The notes beneath the pieces were generated by a model. It saw only the letters and a program-made list of their open reading frames with translations, was not told the DNA's origin and made no database searches. Below, in pieces: positions 35,524-46,600 of a DNA stretch of 64,000 nucleotides (positions are counted from its first letter, which is position 1; the number at the start of each line of letters is the position of its first letter). Source of the stretch: VMDH01 sp038108875. Its GTDB lineage: Bacteria; Pseudomonadota; Gammaproteobacteria; Magnimaribacterales; D2472. The position numbers and the translations under genes are program-made. Where the stretch lies: the NCBI GenBank assembly GCA_038108875.1, contig JAYNII010000005.1:46843-110842 (forward strand), read 5' to 3'.

Positions 35524-36999
35524 ATGAATAATTCAAGTACATTTTTTGGTCATCCAATCGGGTTAAAAACATTATTTTTAACTGAAATGTGGGAAAGGAT
35601 GTCCTACTATGGAATGAGAGCGTTGCTTGTCCTCTACATGACAGGGGCTATCACAGGCTTTAATCCAGGTCTGGGTTGGTCTCAAATTGAAGCTCAGGCA
35701 ATTTATGGGATCTACGTTGGACTCGTTTACTTCATGGTTGTTCCTGGAGGGTGGCTTGCAGATAATATACTTGGTCATCAAAGAGCTGTCTTAATCGGAG
35801 CAATCGTTATCGCACTTGGTCACTACACGCTTGCAATTCCTCTAGGCCAAACTTTCTTTCTAGGTTTATTGTTGGTTGTTTTAGGTACAGGGCTTTTGAA
35901 AGGCAACATTTCAACTATCGTGGGCAAACTTTACGATACTGGTCAAGATTCAAAAAGAGATTCTGGATATACGATTTTTTACATGTCTATCAACATAGGC
36001 TCAACTCTTGGGTTTTTAGTATGTTCATTCCTTGGAGAAAAAATTGGCTGGCACTGGGGGTTTGGAGCTGCAGGTGTTGGTATGACCTTTGGGGTTATTC
36101 AATTTATAAAATCTCGACACTTACTCGGTGATGCAGGTTTAGCTCCAAATGATATGGAAGATGCAACAAGAGCAAGACTGATTAATTATTCCTGGATTAC
36201 TTTAGTAGGCATGCTCTTTGTTATCGTTGCTGGATTAATTGGTTTTTTTACCATTGATCCAAGGTACTTTGCTGAACAGTTTGCATACTTTTTAACTATT
36301 GTTGCTGGCTTATATTTTCTTTACTTATTTATTTTTGCAGGTCTCTCATCTGGCGAACGTAGAAATTTAATCCTATTATTCGTTCTATTTGTAGGCGCAG
36401 CAGCATTTTGGTCTGGTTTTGATCAATCTGCAGGATCCTTAAATATCTTTGCTCGAGACTATACTGATCTGAGCGTTGCTGGATATATAATTCCAGTGGG
36501 CTGGCTTCAATTTTTTAACCCAATATTTGTAGTTGTCTTTGCTCCAATATTCGCTGGAGTATGGGCTAATTTAGCAACTCGCAACCTCGACCCTTCTTTA
36601 CCAATCAAGTTTGCAATTGGTTTGGTTTTTATGGGACTAAGTTTTGTTGTAATGCTTGTTGCCGTTGAATTGGCAATGAAGAGCTCTCCGGTTGGGATGC
36701 AGTGGTTGGTACTAACATATTTATTCCAGACATGGGGAGAGCTTGCTCTTTCTCCTATTGGTCTTTCAGCATTTTCTAGATATTCTCCAAAGAAATATAT
36801 TGGTCAAATGTTTGGTCTTTGGTTTTTAGCTAGCGCTATTGGTGGAGTGCTTGCAGGCCTTTTAGGGGGTGAAGCCTTAGGGGAGGGCCTTGATTCCATA
36901 TCCCCAGTTTTTAACTTTATGATTAAGTATTACTTTGCGATTGGAGTAATTTTGATTGTGCTTTCTTTCGTAATTAAACCAAAATCTCGAGAGGTTTAA
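35524..36999 (+). CDS. POT/PTR2-family proton-dependent oligopeptide transporter
   Basis: 491 residues from the ATG at 35524; AGAGG five to nine bases upstream supports it over an in-frame TTG at 35491. About 14 membrane helices. Signature E-x-x-E-R: LTEMWERMSYYGMRALLVLYM. PTR2 motif in KGNISTIVGKLYD and FYMSINIGSTLGF. Imports di- and tripeptides with protons, and fits with the peptidase and amino-acid genes around it, although no direct link is visible. It is alone on its strand: convergent with dapE (four-base overlap) and divergent from the RDD gene. Confidence 0.93.
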   Translation: MNNSSTFFGHPIGLKTLFLTEMWERMSYYGMRALLVLYMTGAITGFNPGLGWSQIEAQAIYGIYVGLVYFMVVPGGWLADNILGHQRAVLIGAIVIALGHYTLAIPLGQTFFLGLLLVVLGTGLLKGNISTIVGKLYDTGQDSKRDSGYTIFYMSINIGSTLGFLVCSFLGEKIGWHWGFGAAGVGMTFGVIQFIKSRHLLGDAGLAPNDMEDATRARLINYSWITLVGMLFVIVAGLIGFFTIDPRYFAEQFAYFLTIVAGLYFLYLFIFAGLSSGERRNLILLFVLFVGAAAFWSGFDQSAGSLNIFARDYTDLSVAGYIIPVGWLQFFNPIFVVVFAPIFAGVWANLATRNLDPSLPIKFAIGLVFMGLSFVVMLVAVELAMKSSPVGMQWLVLTYLFQTWGELALSPIGLSAFSRYSPKKYIGQMFGLWFLASAIGGVLAGLLGGEALGEGLDSISPVFNFMIKYYFAIGVILIVLSFVIKPKSREV

Positions 37000-38120
37000 A
37001 GCAATTCATTTAAGATAGCGAGATAGATTTCTTCTAGTCTGCTAAGATCGGCTAGGGATATTCGTTCATTAATTTTATGAATAGTCTTATTCAATGGCCC
37101 TAACTCTACGGTTTGAGTGCCCATGGGAGCAATCCATCTCCCATCTGAAGTGCCACCACCATTATCGATGATAGCTTCTTTGCCATTAACTTTAAGGAGT
37201 GCCGCTTGGATGGTATTTATAAATTCGTCTTGTTTTGTAAAATAAGGTTCGGCATTTTGTACCCAGGTTATTGAATGTTTTATTTTCAAATCATTCAATA
37301 TTTTAGCAACATAGTCTTTAAGATTTTGTGCACTGTTTTCAGGAGAGAATCTAAAGTTAAATGTCATCTCAAGATCACCAGGCACTACATTAGTTGCTCC
37401 AGTTCCGCTTGAAATATTTGATATCTGAAAAGTGGTTGGATCAAAGTCAGCATTGCCTTGATCCCATTCCTGAGTAGAAAGAATCTCAATAAACTTCCCG
37501 CTGATATGAATTGGATTCAAAACTTCATTTGGGTAGGCAACATGCCCTTGTTTGCCATGAATTGTAAGATAACCCGTCAATGAGCCTCTTCTACCCCTTC
37601 GGAGTACATCACCAACAGAATATTTTGAGCTAGCTTCTCCAACAAGGCAAAAGTCTATGAATGCTCCTTCATGTTGAAGTTTAGCAATGAGCTGATCAAT
37701 TTTTCCATCAGATATCTCGCCTTCCTCGTTGCTTGTCAATAATATCCATATTTGAAAAGGAGGAACTGGGTTAGGAATTAAAAAACTTTTTACTGCGCCA
37801 ATAAATGCAGCTATGCTAGATTTCATATCGGCTGCGCCTCTACCGATTAATTCCCCATCCACCACTTCTCCAGCAAATGGATCTACGTCCCACTGATCAA
37901 TTGGACCAGAGGGAACTACATCTGTGTGACCCAGGAAACAAAAGATCTTTCCTGTAGATCCATACTTAGCGAGTATATTTTCTACATTTAGATAGCTTGA
38001 ATGTTCCACTGTAAATCCAAGTTGAGACAACTCTCTATCTAGAATTTTGAAACAACCATTATCTTTTGGAGAAATTGATTCTATTGAAATTAATTGTTGG
38101 GCTAATTCAAGGGTGTTCAT
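36996..38120 (-). CDS. dapE: Succinyl-diaminopimelate desuccinylase
   Basis: M20 dizinc hydrolase releasing LL-diaminopimelate for lysine and peptidoglycan. 374 residues (E. coli 375). Metal and catalytic motifs: FLGHTDVVPSGP, RGAADMKSSIAAF, TSNEEGEISDG and, near the C-terminus, NGGGTSDGRWIAP. The lid domain (about 180-290) contains GRRGSLTGYLTIHGKQGHVAYP. It overlaps dapD by four bases, so the two succinylase-branch enzymes are coupled. dapC and dapF are not in the window. Confidence 0.95.
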   Translation of the reverse strand: MNTLELAQQLISIESISPKDNGCFKILDRELSQLGFTVEHSSYLNVENILAKYGSTGKIFCFLGHTDVVPSGPIDQWDVDPFAGEVVDGELIGRGAADMKSSIAAFIGAVKSFLIPNPVPPFQIWILLTSNEEGEISDGKIDQLIAKLQHEGAFIDFCLVGEASSKYSVGDVLRRGRRGSLTGYLTIHGKQGHVAYPNEVLNPIHISGKFIEILSTQEWDQGNADFDPTTFQISNISSGTGATNVVPGDLEMTFNFRFSPENSAQNLKDYVAKILNDLKIKHSITWVQNAEPYFTKQDEFINTIQAALLKVNGKEAIIDNGGGTSDGRWIAPMGTQTVELGPLNKTIHKINERISLADLSRLEEIYLAILNELL

Positions 38121-39124
38121 GAATTGCTATGTAAATCTTTATTTAGCTCAATAGATTTTTTATTTCTTATGGCCTCAACAGCTCCAGAAATAGAATTTCT
38201 TCTAAAGAGTAAATTATTTGATCCAGCTAATTCAGAGGCTTTAATAATTTTCTCCTCGCCTTTTAGTAATAGGTTTACTTTTGTGCCTGCAGTTAAATAT
38301 AAACCAGCTTCAAGCGTGCAATCGTCTCCAAGGGGAATGCCTAATCCAGCATTGGCGCCAATTAAAGATCTCTTACCCAAAGAAATTTTTACACTATTTC
38401 CCCCAGAAAGAGTACCCATTGTGCTAGCTCCACCACCTATATCTGAGTGAGCATCAATAGTTACACCTGCAGAAATTCTTCCTTCAATCATGCATGGTCC
38501 GAGAGTTCCAGCATTAAAATTGATGAATCCTTCATGCATAACTGTAGTTCCTGGTGCAAGATAAGCACCGAGTCTAACTCTAGCTGCATCAGCAATTCTT
38601 ACGTCCGCAGGGACAACATAGTCTGTCATCCTGGGGAATCTATCTATTGAAAAAACTTTCAGCGGTTTATCACAAGCAAAGCTGGAAATCATTCTTTCAC
38701 TTAATTCGGATAATCTTACAGGGCCATGGTTAGTCCAAGCATTGTTTGGTAGTGCATTGAATAAACCATCTAGATTTAAAGAATTTGGTTTAGATATTAG
38801 AAGTGAAAGAAGATGCAGTTTCAGGTAAGCGCACTCTGTCGTTTTAATCTCTTCATCTTTTGAGATATGGATAGCTATGTATTTTTTGTTAGGTGCAAGC
38901 TGAGATTTATAATCTTTATTATGATGCAGGACTTGGAAAATCTCTTCACTTATAATTAAACCTGTTTGTCCAACAAATTCTTCCCTTTTAATTATGTTAA
39001 AAAATTCATGTTCGGTTGAAACCGTTTGCAGGATATCGGTATAGAGGACATCTAGAAAATTCCCCTCTCTATCTGTGGTTGCAATTCCGACAGCTGCAAT
39101 TGGAAAGACAACGTTTGTGTTCAT
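38117..39124 (-). CDS. dapD: Tetrahydrodipicolinate N-succinyltransferase (long type)
   Basis: Succinylates tetrahydrodipicolinate in the succinylase branch of diaminopimelate synthesis. 335 residues, the longer DapD class found in Pseudomonas and actinobacteria rather than the 274-residue E. coli class. Trimeric left-handed beta-helix in the second half: GAYLAPGTTVMHEGFINFNA, GRISAGVTIDAHSDIGGGAS and LGKRSLIGANAGLGIPLGDD. The N-terminal 150 residues form the variable domain of this class. It lies 12 bases after glnD and overlaps dapE, in a map-glnD-dapD-dapE unit. Confidence 0.93.
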   Translation of the reverse strand: MNTNVVFPIAAVGIATTDREGNFLDVLYTDILQTVSTEHEFFNIIKREEFVGQTGLIISEEIFQVLHHNKDYKSQLAPNKKYIAIHISKDEEIKTTECAYLKLHLLSLLISKPNSLNLDGLFNALPNNAWTNHGPVRLSELSERMISSFACDKPLKVFSIDRFPRMTDYVVPADVRIADAARVRLGAYLAPGTTVMHEGFINFNAGTLGPCMIEGRISAGVTIDAHSDIGGGASTMGTLSGGNSVKISLGKRSLIGANAGLGIPLGDDCTLEAGLYLTAGTKVNLLLKGEEKIIKASELAGSNNLLFRRNSISGAVEAIRNKKSIELNKDLHSNS

Positions 39125-39136
39125 ACTGCTTGTATT

Positions 39137-41605
39137 CTACAGATTTTGGAGGGATGCAGTTAGTTTTTCGACTGACCTTTCTTCGAGGAAGTAGTTAGGT
39201 TTTGTTGATGAAATTAGAAATGTGTCTTCGACCTTTTCTCCAAGGGTAGTAATTCTTGCTGAATGTATTTGAATATTTTCTTTAAGAAAGATTTCAGAGA
39301 TTTTTATTAATAAACCAGGAGAATCAAGGGTTTCGATAGTGATCCTTTTTCGTCTTCTATTGCTATCATTCTCAATACTAATCTTGCTCTGAAAAGAAAA
39401 AATTTTTGACTTAGACCGCATCAATATTTTAGATGACCCTAGTTTTAGATTAAAGTCTGATAGATTTTTTGCAATTGTATGGTGTATTTTGCTGAGATCG
39501 TCTTTATGAAGATTATTACCTAATATTTTGTGCTTAATTACAAACTTGTTTAGCACAAAGTCTTTATTAAAAGCAGTCATAATATCTGCATCTAAAACCT
39601 CTAAATTAAGATTCCCAAGTATTTCAACTATTCTATTAAAGAGGCCAAATTTATCTTTACCATGAATGGTAAGTAGTAAATAATCTGTCATTATCTCAAA
39701 TTGCACCTTGTAATCGTTAGATGCATGCTCTCTTAACAATCGAGCATCTAACAAAATGGTTTCTTGAGAATATTTTGTAAAGTAACTATAGGGCAATAAG
39801 TTCCAATTTACCTCTAAAATTTCCCTTTCTTCTTTTCCAAAAAATTTTAGAATCGATAAAGGCAAAAACTCTTTTGTTTGTTTGATTGGTTTCCCTAAAT
39901 CTTGATTAAGTACTTTTCTAGTCTCAAGATAGAGCGTGCTAAGCAATCCATGCTTCCAAGAATTCCATAAAGTGGGATTAGTTCCTCTCATATCATTAAT
40001 GGTTAATAAGTATAGATAATCTAATTTATTAACTGAGCCAATTTTTTTTGCAAAATCTTTGATTGTTTGCTCATCGTGAACATCCATTTTTTGTGACCAA
40101 GATGACATAGTTAAATGCTCTTTAACTAACCAACATATTAAATCCGCATCTAAATCATTCATGGAGCATTTCTTGGAAAAACTTAATGCCGCCTCACCAC
40201 CTAATGTTGAATGATCTCCATGCTTTCCTTTGCTTATGTCGTGAAAAAGCCCTGCTAAGTAGAGGATCTCAATCTTAGGAACTTTTCTGATTAATTCTTT
40301 CTCCAAAGCAAGATCCTCAGGGCTTTTACTTATAAACATTTGACGCATATTTTTAACTACTTTAAATATGTGCTCATCCACAGTATATACATGGAATAAA
40401 TCGAATTGCATCAACCCGATAATATGACGAAATTCAGGAATAATTTTTTGCAGGAGACCTATTTGTCGCATTATTCTTAGCAAAGATGATGTATGAAATG
40501 GAGATTTAAGAAATGTCATGAAGAGAGATGCAATTTTTTTAGTCTGAAATTTTTTAGATGGAATAGCTCCAACTAGTTTTTTTATTTGTGAGAATTGATT
40601 CAATTCAAAGTTTTTGTGTTGTTTTTTATTCCCTAAAGATATAAATGTTTTAAGAACTCGTTCTTGACTAGTTAGATTATTCTTGCTGTTTACCTCAATG
40701 ACAGAGTTATTTTTACTTAAGCCCAAGAGTAATTCATTTGCCTCCTGAATATTTTTTGCATCCAAATAGTAATTGCGCATTAATCTTTCTACAGAGGAAT
40801 TTGTGTTTTTGCCTGGAAATATTAGTTTTTGGATTTTGATTTGATTATCAAAATTAAGTCTTTCTTGTTTACTTTCTAAATGCAGCAAATACCGAATAAG
40901 CTTTAATCTATTGTATGACCTATAAACGTCTTGCAGTTCTGTTTTTGATAAATGTGAGTTTAGATAATTCCTAAGTATATTTTTACCAAAAACATCCTCA
41001 AGCCAAACAAGCATATGAAAATCTCTCAGTCCCCCTGGAGACTCTTTTATATTAGGTTCTAGTTTATAAGCAGTGGAATCATAGCTTTTGTATCTTATGA
41101 ATTGCTCTGAATATTTATGCTTCAGAAAATATTTTGGTTGCAGTAATTCTCTTTGTTTGGTTTTAAATTCGCTAAAGATTTTAAATTGGTGATGATTGTC
41201 CGAGATTAGTCTTTGCGAAAGATAGTTTGTATATTCTGAAAGATCATTTTTGCTAATCTTTATAGCATCTCTGAGTGTTCTGACTGAAATCCCTGGATTT
41301 AAACCCGAGTCCCACATCCAAGCGATGAATTCTCTTATAGGAGTCTCATCTGCTTTTGATGTTTTTATTCTTATAATCGATAAGTCAAGATCAGAGCAGG
41401 GGAAGATTTCTTCTCTTCCAAGACCCCCAACTGCAACCAGTAGATTGTTTTGATGCAGGTTAAATTCTTTAAACTTTACCAACAGCTTCTTTTCTAAATA
41501 GCTGGTTCTTTTCTTAAGGTAAAAATTAATTAATTTTGGATTACTAAAAATTAATTTAGCTTTTTGCCTTACCTCTTTATCAATAGTTTTGAGGTCATAT
41601 GCCAA
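39137..41605 (-). CDS. glnD: Bifunctional [protein-PII] uridylyltransferase/uridylyl-removing enzyme
   Basis: Nitrogen sensor that uridylylates PII when glutamine is low and deuridylylates it when glutamine is high. 822 residues (E. coli 890). Nucleotidyltransferase motif GGLGREEIFPCSDLDLSII (two catalytic Asp) near residues 60-78; the GlnD linker; HD domain with DEHIFKVVKNM and AGLFHDISKGKHGDHSTLGG (about 400-450); two C-terminal ACT domains (about 655-735 and 760-822). All active-site motifs are kept, so PII regulation seems to be retained. It overlaps map by 11 bases; map-glnD is a common gammaproteobacterial order. Confidence 0.95.
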   Translation of the reverse strand: MAYDLKTIDKEVRQKAKLIFSNPKLINFYLKKRTSYLEKKLLVKFKEFNLHQNNLLVAVGGLGREEIFPCSDLDLSIIRIKTSKADETPIREFIAWMWDSGLNPGISVRTLRDAIKISKNDLSEYTNYLSQRLISDNHHQFKIFSEFKTKQRELLQPKYFLKHKYSEQFIRYKSYDSTAYKLEPNIKESPGGLRDFHMLVWLEDVFGKNILRNYLNSHLSKTELQDVYRSYNRLKLIRYLLHLESKQERLNFDNQIKIQKLIFPGKNTNSSVERLMRNYYLDAKNIQEANELLLGLSKNNSVIEVNSKNNLTSQERVLKTFISLGNKKQHKNFELNQFSQIKKLVGAIPSKKFQTKKIASLFMTFLKSPFHTSSLLRIMRQIGLLQKIIPEFRHIIGLMQFDLFHVYTVDEHIFKVVKNMRQMFISKSPEDLALEKELIRKVPKIEILYLAGLFHDISKGKHGDHSTLGGEAALSFSKKCSMNDLDADLICWLVKEHLTMSSWSQKMDVHDEQTIKDFAKKIGSVNKLDYLYLLTINDMRGTNPTLWNSWKHGLLSTLYLETRKVLNQDLGKPIKQTKEFLPLSILKFFGKEEREILEVNWNLLPYSYFTKYSQETILLDARLLREHASNDYKVQFEIMTDYLLLTIHGKDKFGLFNRIVEILGNLNLEVLDADIMTAFNKDFVLNKFVIKHKILGNNLHKDDLSKIHHTIAKNLSDFNLKLGSSKILMRSKSKIFSFQSKISIENDSNRRRKRITIETLDSPGLLIKISEIFLKENIQIHSARITTLGEKVEDTFLISSTKPNYFLEERSVEKLTASLQNL

Positions 41606-42368
41606 TTTCTTCTTCTCTTATTGTTAAAACTTCATATCCTTCTCGAGTTACTGCAACTGTATGCTCCCACTGAGCAGAGTTTCTTCCATCTTTGGTTTCT
41701 ACTGTCCATCCATCTCTTAATAATTTGGTGAATTTAGAGCCCTGATTAATCATAGGCTCAATAGTAAAACACATGCCTTCTTTTAACTCCAATCCAGTTC
41801 CCCAGTTCCCAAAGTGAAGAACTTGAGGCTCCTCGTGATAGATCTTTCCAATTCCGTGGCCGCAATAATCTTCTACAACACTGTAATAGTTTCTTTCTGC
41901 ATGGCTTTGAATGGCTGCTCCAATATCTCCTAATCTAGCTCCTGGTTTAATCTGCTTAATACCCAAATACATGCATTCTTGTGTGATTTTTACTAATCTC
42001 TCATTGTGAGGTTGGGCTTTGCCAACAATGAACATTTTTGATGTATCTCCATGCCAACCATCTTTTATTACTGTTACGTCAATATTTAAGATATCACCAT
42101 TTTTAAGCAGCTTTGTATGCGAAGGAATCCCATGGCAAATTACATTATTTAAAGATGCGCAAATAGTGTGCTGAAAACCTTTATAACCTATATTGGCTGG
42201 TATTGCTTTTAATTCATGCACAATGAAGTCCCGGCATAAATCATCAAGTTCACCCGTAGAAATACCTGGTTGTACATGCTCAGATATCATAGTGAGTACC
42301 TGAGCAGCTAAATTTCCAGCAACTCTCATTTTTAAAATTTCTTCTGGGCTTTTTATTGAAATTTTCAA
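41595..42368 (-). CDS. map: Methionine aminopeptidase, type I
   Basis: Removes the initiator Met from nascent proteins. The frame is open from a TTG at 42419, but the first 17 residues of that version have no family counterpart. A second TTG at 42368 gives 257 residues beginning MKISIKSPEEILKMRVAG, matching E. coli MAISIKTPEDIEKMRVAG, and is preferred; neither has a clear Shine-Dalgarno. Metal ligands: D-x-D pair in NIDVTVIKDGWHGDTS, His in CGHGIGKIYHEEP, Glu in FTIEPMI and QWEHTVAV. No zinc-finger extension. Leads the map-glnD-dapD-dapE operon and diverges from carA. Confidence 0.94.
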   Translation of the reverse strand: MKISIKSPEEILKMRVAGNLAAQVLTMISEHVQPGISTGELDDLCRDFIVHELKAIPANIGYKGFQHTICASLNNVICHGIPSHTKLLKNGDILNIDVTVIKDGWHGDTSKMFIVGKAQPHNERLVKITQECMYLGIKQIKPGARLGDIGAAIQSHAERNYYSVVEDYCGHGIGKIYHEEPQVLHFGNWGTGLELKEGMCFTIEPMINQGSKFTKLLRDGWTVETKDGRNSAQWEHTVAVTREGYEVLTIREEEIGI

Positions 42369-42485
42369 TTTATTTTGCTTTTTATCTAGACTGCCGGAGT
42401 TCTTTTCTGTAAAGTACAATTTTAATGTCTGCTACAAATATTAGCTCATTAAAAATCAACATATTTCCTTTTTATCCATTAAAAA

Positions 42486-43622
42486 ATGTCGTTTGATTCA
42501 AAAACTTTTGACGCTACATTATACCTTGAGAATGGCAAATATTTTAAAGGCAGAGGCTTTGGTAGCCATAAAGTTGGAGTTGGTGAAGTAGTTTTCAATA
42601 CCTCAATTACCGGTTATCAAGAAATTATCACCGATCCTTCCTATGCCAAACAAATCATTACCTTTACTCACCCACATATTGGAAATGTTGGCACCAACGA
42701 TGAGGATTGTGAATCTAAAGGAATCTATGCAAGCGGAATAGTTGTCAAAGATTTATCAAAAATCCCATCTAGTTGGAGAAATAAGAAGCCCTTAGAACAA
42801 TTTTGCAAAGATAATGATTGTGTAGGCATAGCAAATATTGATACCAGAGAGCTAGCCAATACTATCAGAGATTCCGGTTCTCTTCGTGGATGCATTATTC
42901 CAGCCTCCCTTGAGGCATATAATGACTCTGACACAATTCTTAAGAATTTTTCAGGATTGGCTGGGCTTGATCTCGCAAAGGAGGTTTCAACAAAATCAAC
43001 TTATGCATGGAATGAGCCAATTTGGAATTGTAATCAAACGCTTCCACATGATCTTCATGTAGTAGTAATGGATTATGGAGTTAAGCGAAATATTCTGAAA
43101 TTGTTACGAACTTATGTAGGTTTAGTAACTGTCGTGAATGCAGAAACTCCATTTCTAGAAGTCATGAAACTTAATCCAGATGGAGTATTTTTATCCAATG
43201 GCCCTGGAGATCCTGAGCCATGTGAATATGCTATCAAGCTTATTAGGCAACTTCTTGATAAGAATGTACCAATCTTTGGAATTTGTTTAGGACATCAATT
43301 ATTAGCCTTGGCTTCAGATTGTAAGACTTACAAAATGAAATTTGGTCATCATGGAGGAAACCATCCAGTTAAAGATATATACAAAGATACAGTAATGATC
43401 ACTAGTCAAAATCATGGGTTTGCAGTTGATAATTCGTCCATGCCAGAAAATGTAGATATTACTCATATTTCTTTATTTGATAATACTATTCAGGGGATTG
43501 CCCTCAAACATCATCCAGCATTTAGCTTTCAAGGCCATCCTGAAGCCAGCCCAGGACCTCATGACTTATTAAAATTATTTACCCAATTTAGAAGTTTAAT
43601 TCAAGATGCCAAAAAGAACTGA
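42486..43622 (+). CDS. carA: Carbamoyl-phosphate synthase small subunit
   Basis: Glutamine amidotransferase subunit supplying ammonia to CarB for arginine and pyrimidine synthesis. 378 residues (E. coli 382). N-terminal dimerisation domain with GEVVFNTSITGYQEIITDPSY read in two parts; C-terminal class I GATase with nucleophile Cys in FGICLGHQLLALA and His/Glu in FQGHPEASPGP; KFGHHGGNHPV is also typical. No Shine-Dalgarno is evident before the ATG. The 66-117 base gap to map (depending on the map start) must hold the divergent promoters; no arginine or pyrimidine operator could be recognised by eye. Confidence 0.96.
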   Translation: MSFDSKTFDATLYLENGKYFKGRGFGSHKVGVGEVVFNTSITGYQEIITDPSYAKQIITFTHPHIGNVGTNDEDCESKGIYASGIVVKDLSKIPSSWRNKKPLEQFCKDNDCVGIANIDTRELANTIRDSGSLRGCIIPASLEAYNDSDTILKNFSGLAGLDLAKEVSTKSTYAWNEPIWNCNQTLPHDLHVVVMDYGVKRNILKLLRTYVGLVTVVNAETPFLEVMKLNPDGVFLSNGPGDPEPCEYAIKLIRQLLDKNVPIFGICLGHQLLALASDCKTYKMKFGHHGGNHPVKDIYKDTVMITSQNHGFAVDNSSMPENVDITHISLFDNTIQGIALKHHPAFSFQGHPEASPGPHDLLKLFTQFRSLIQDAKKN

Positions 43623-46600
43623 TCTTAAGTCGATTCTGGTTATTGGTGCTGGGCCAATTATTATTGGTCAAGCTTGTGAGTTTGATTATTCAGGCGTTCA
43701 GGCTTGCAAAGCTCTTAAAAAAGAAGGATTTAGAGTAATCTTGGTTAATTCCAACCCAGCAACTATTATGACAGATCCTTCGATTGCTGATGCGACCTAC
43801 ATAGAACCAATTAATTGGGAGGTTATTGCAACTATTATTGAAAAAGAGAGGCCTGATGCTTTGTTGCCTACCATGGGAGGTCAAACTGCACTCAACACTG
43901 CGCTAACTCTTTCAACTAAGGGTGTCTTAGCAAAATTTGGAGTTGAATTAATTGGAGCAAAAAAAGATGCCATAGATAAGGCTGAAGATAGAGAGCTTTT
44001 TGATAAGACTATGAAGTCTATTGGTCTAGAAACACCTAGGTCTGGTATTGCTCATAATATGGAAGATGCTTTAGAGGTTCTAGAAAAAATTGGCTTTCCA
44101 TGCATCATTCGCCCTTCGTTTACCTTGGGAGGATCTGGTGGAGGTATTGCTTACAATATTAAGGAGTTTAAGACTATTTGTGAGAAAGGTTTAGATTTAT
44201 CTCCCACTAACGAGCTCTTAATTGATGAATCTTTAATTGGTTGGAAGGAATTTGAGCTTGAGGTTGTGCGCGATAGCGCAGATAACTGCATCATCGTATG
44301 TTCCATTGAAAATCTTGATCCCATGGGTGTTCATACTGGAGACTCGATTACTGTAGCTCCTGCTCAAACTTTAACAGACAAAGAATATCAAGTGTTAAGA
44401 AATCAATCTTTCAAGATTCTAAGAGAAATTGGAGTTGATACTGGTGGATCTAATGTTCAATTTGCGGTGAACCCAGAGGATGGAAGAGTAGTTGTCATTG
44501 AAATGAATCCAAGGGTGAGCAGATCATCTGCATTAGCTTCAAAGGCTACTGGTTTTCCAATTGCAAAGATTGCCGCACTCCTTTCGGTTGGTTTTACTTT
44601 AGATGAATTGCAGAATGAAATTACAGGGGGAGCAACTCCGGCTTCATTTGAACCAACCATAGACTACATAGTTACTAAAATTCCAAAATTTGCTTTTGAG
44701 AAATTCCCTAAAGCAGAACCAAAACTTTCTACTCAAATGAAATCTGTTGGAGAGGTGATGTCTTTTGGCAGAACATTCCAGGAATCATTTCAAAAAGGTT
44801 TAATGAGTCTTGAAGAAGGGTTATATGGCTTGGAATCAATCTGTGATTTTTCTTCTAATGATTACACAGAATTACTAAAACATGAATTATCTATTCCTGG
44901 ACCCAAAAGAATTTTTTATGTAGCAGATGCGTTGAGAAATGGGCAAAGCATTGAATCTATTAATGAACTAACTGGTATTGATTCATGGTTTCTTGCCCAA
45001 ATTAATGATCTTTTGCAAGAGGAAGTAATCTTGCAAGGTAAGGACATAACCAGGCTATCAAAGGATGAATTGATGCGACTTAAGCAAAAAGGTTTTTCTG
45101 ATAGAAGGATTGCAGATCTTCTTGGAACTTCTGAAGCAAAGGTAAGAACTAAAAGATTATCCTTAGGACTTAAACCTAGTTTTAAGAGAGTTGATACTTG
45201 TGCAGCAGAATTTGAAACAGAAACTGCCTACATGTACTCAACCTATGACGGCGTTTGTGAGTCTAGGCCCAGCAAAAATAAAAAAGTGATCGTATTAGGA
45301 AGTGGTCCCAATCGAATTGGGCAAGGCATCGAATTTGATTATTGTTGTGTCCATGCATCTCAAGCCTTACAAGAGTTAGAAATCGAATCGATAATGATTA
45401 ACTGTAACCCTGAAACAGTTTCAACTGACTATGACACATCCAATCGTCTATATTTTGAGCCAATAATTGATGAAAAGGTCTTAGATATTGTTGATATTGA
45501 AAATCCCCTAGGTGTGATAATCCAATTTGGAGGGCAAACTCCTTTAAAGCTTGCTGAAACCTTAATCAAGCATGATATTAGAATACTTGGAACTTCATTT
45601 GATGCAATCGATAGATCTGAGGACAGGGAACGTTTTCAGGAATTAGTTAAAAAGTTAAATCTTAAGCAGCCAAATAACATAACTATTACTTCTGCAGATA
45701 AAGCAATTGATGCAGCAAATACGGTTGGATATCCCTTGGTAGTCAGACCATCTTATGTTCTTGGTGGGAGAGCTATGGAGTTGGTTAACAACCCCCAAGA
45801 ATTAACTAAATATCTAAGAGAAGCAGAAAAAGTTTCTCAACAAAAACCGATTTTATTAGATAGTTATTTACAGGATGCAGTTGAAGTTGATGTTGACGTC
45901 ATATCTGATGGTAAAACATTCAAAATCGGAGGAATTCTTCAACATATTGAGCAAGCCGGAATCCATTCAGGAGACTCTGCTTGCTCTTTACCTCCATATT
46001 CTTTGCCTAAAGATATTCAAAAGGCAATTAGCGAACAATCGATTGCTATTGCAGATGAATTAAACATTATTGGATTGATGAATATCCAATATGCAATCAA
46101 AGAGCGTGATATTTATATCATTGAGGTCAATCCAAGAGCATCAAGAACAGTCCCCTTTATTTCCAAGGCCATTGGTTCCTCTCTTGTGAAGGCTGCAACA
46201 AAAGCTATGTTAGGGATAAGTCTTGAAGAGCAATCTTTTGATCCTTCTCTACCTGATAGATATTTTGTTAAAGAAGCAGTTCTTCCATTTGATAAATTTT
46301 CAAATGTTGACCCGATATTAGGTCCAGAAATGAAATCTACTGGGGAAGTCATGGGAATAGGCAAATCATTTGGTGAGGCGTATGCTAAAGCTCAATTAGG
46401 TGCCATGAAAAACTTGTACTTTTCTGGAACTGCCTTTGTCAGTGTAAAAGATTCCGACAAAAAATATCTCAATAAGCTTATTCCATTGCTAATTGAAAAC
46501 AATTTTTCTGTTATAGCAACTAAGGGCACAGCAGCCGCAATAAAAGAATTAGGTTATGAAGTTGTTGTTATAAACAAAGTTATGGAAGGGAGACCTCATA

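Noticed and set aside
39016..39198. Small + strand frame across the dapD-glnD junction
   Set aside because: Composition is that of translated antisense; both overlapped genes are certain.
42369..42419. TTG at 42419 as map start
   Set aside because: Adds 17 residues without similarity to type I methionine aminopeptidases; kept only as an alternative.
42420..42485. PyrR/ArgR-type operator between map and carA
   Set aside because: AT-rich but no ARG-box-like palindrome or attenuator hairpin could be recognised.
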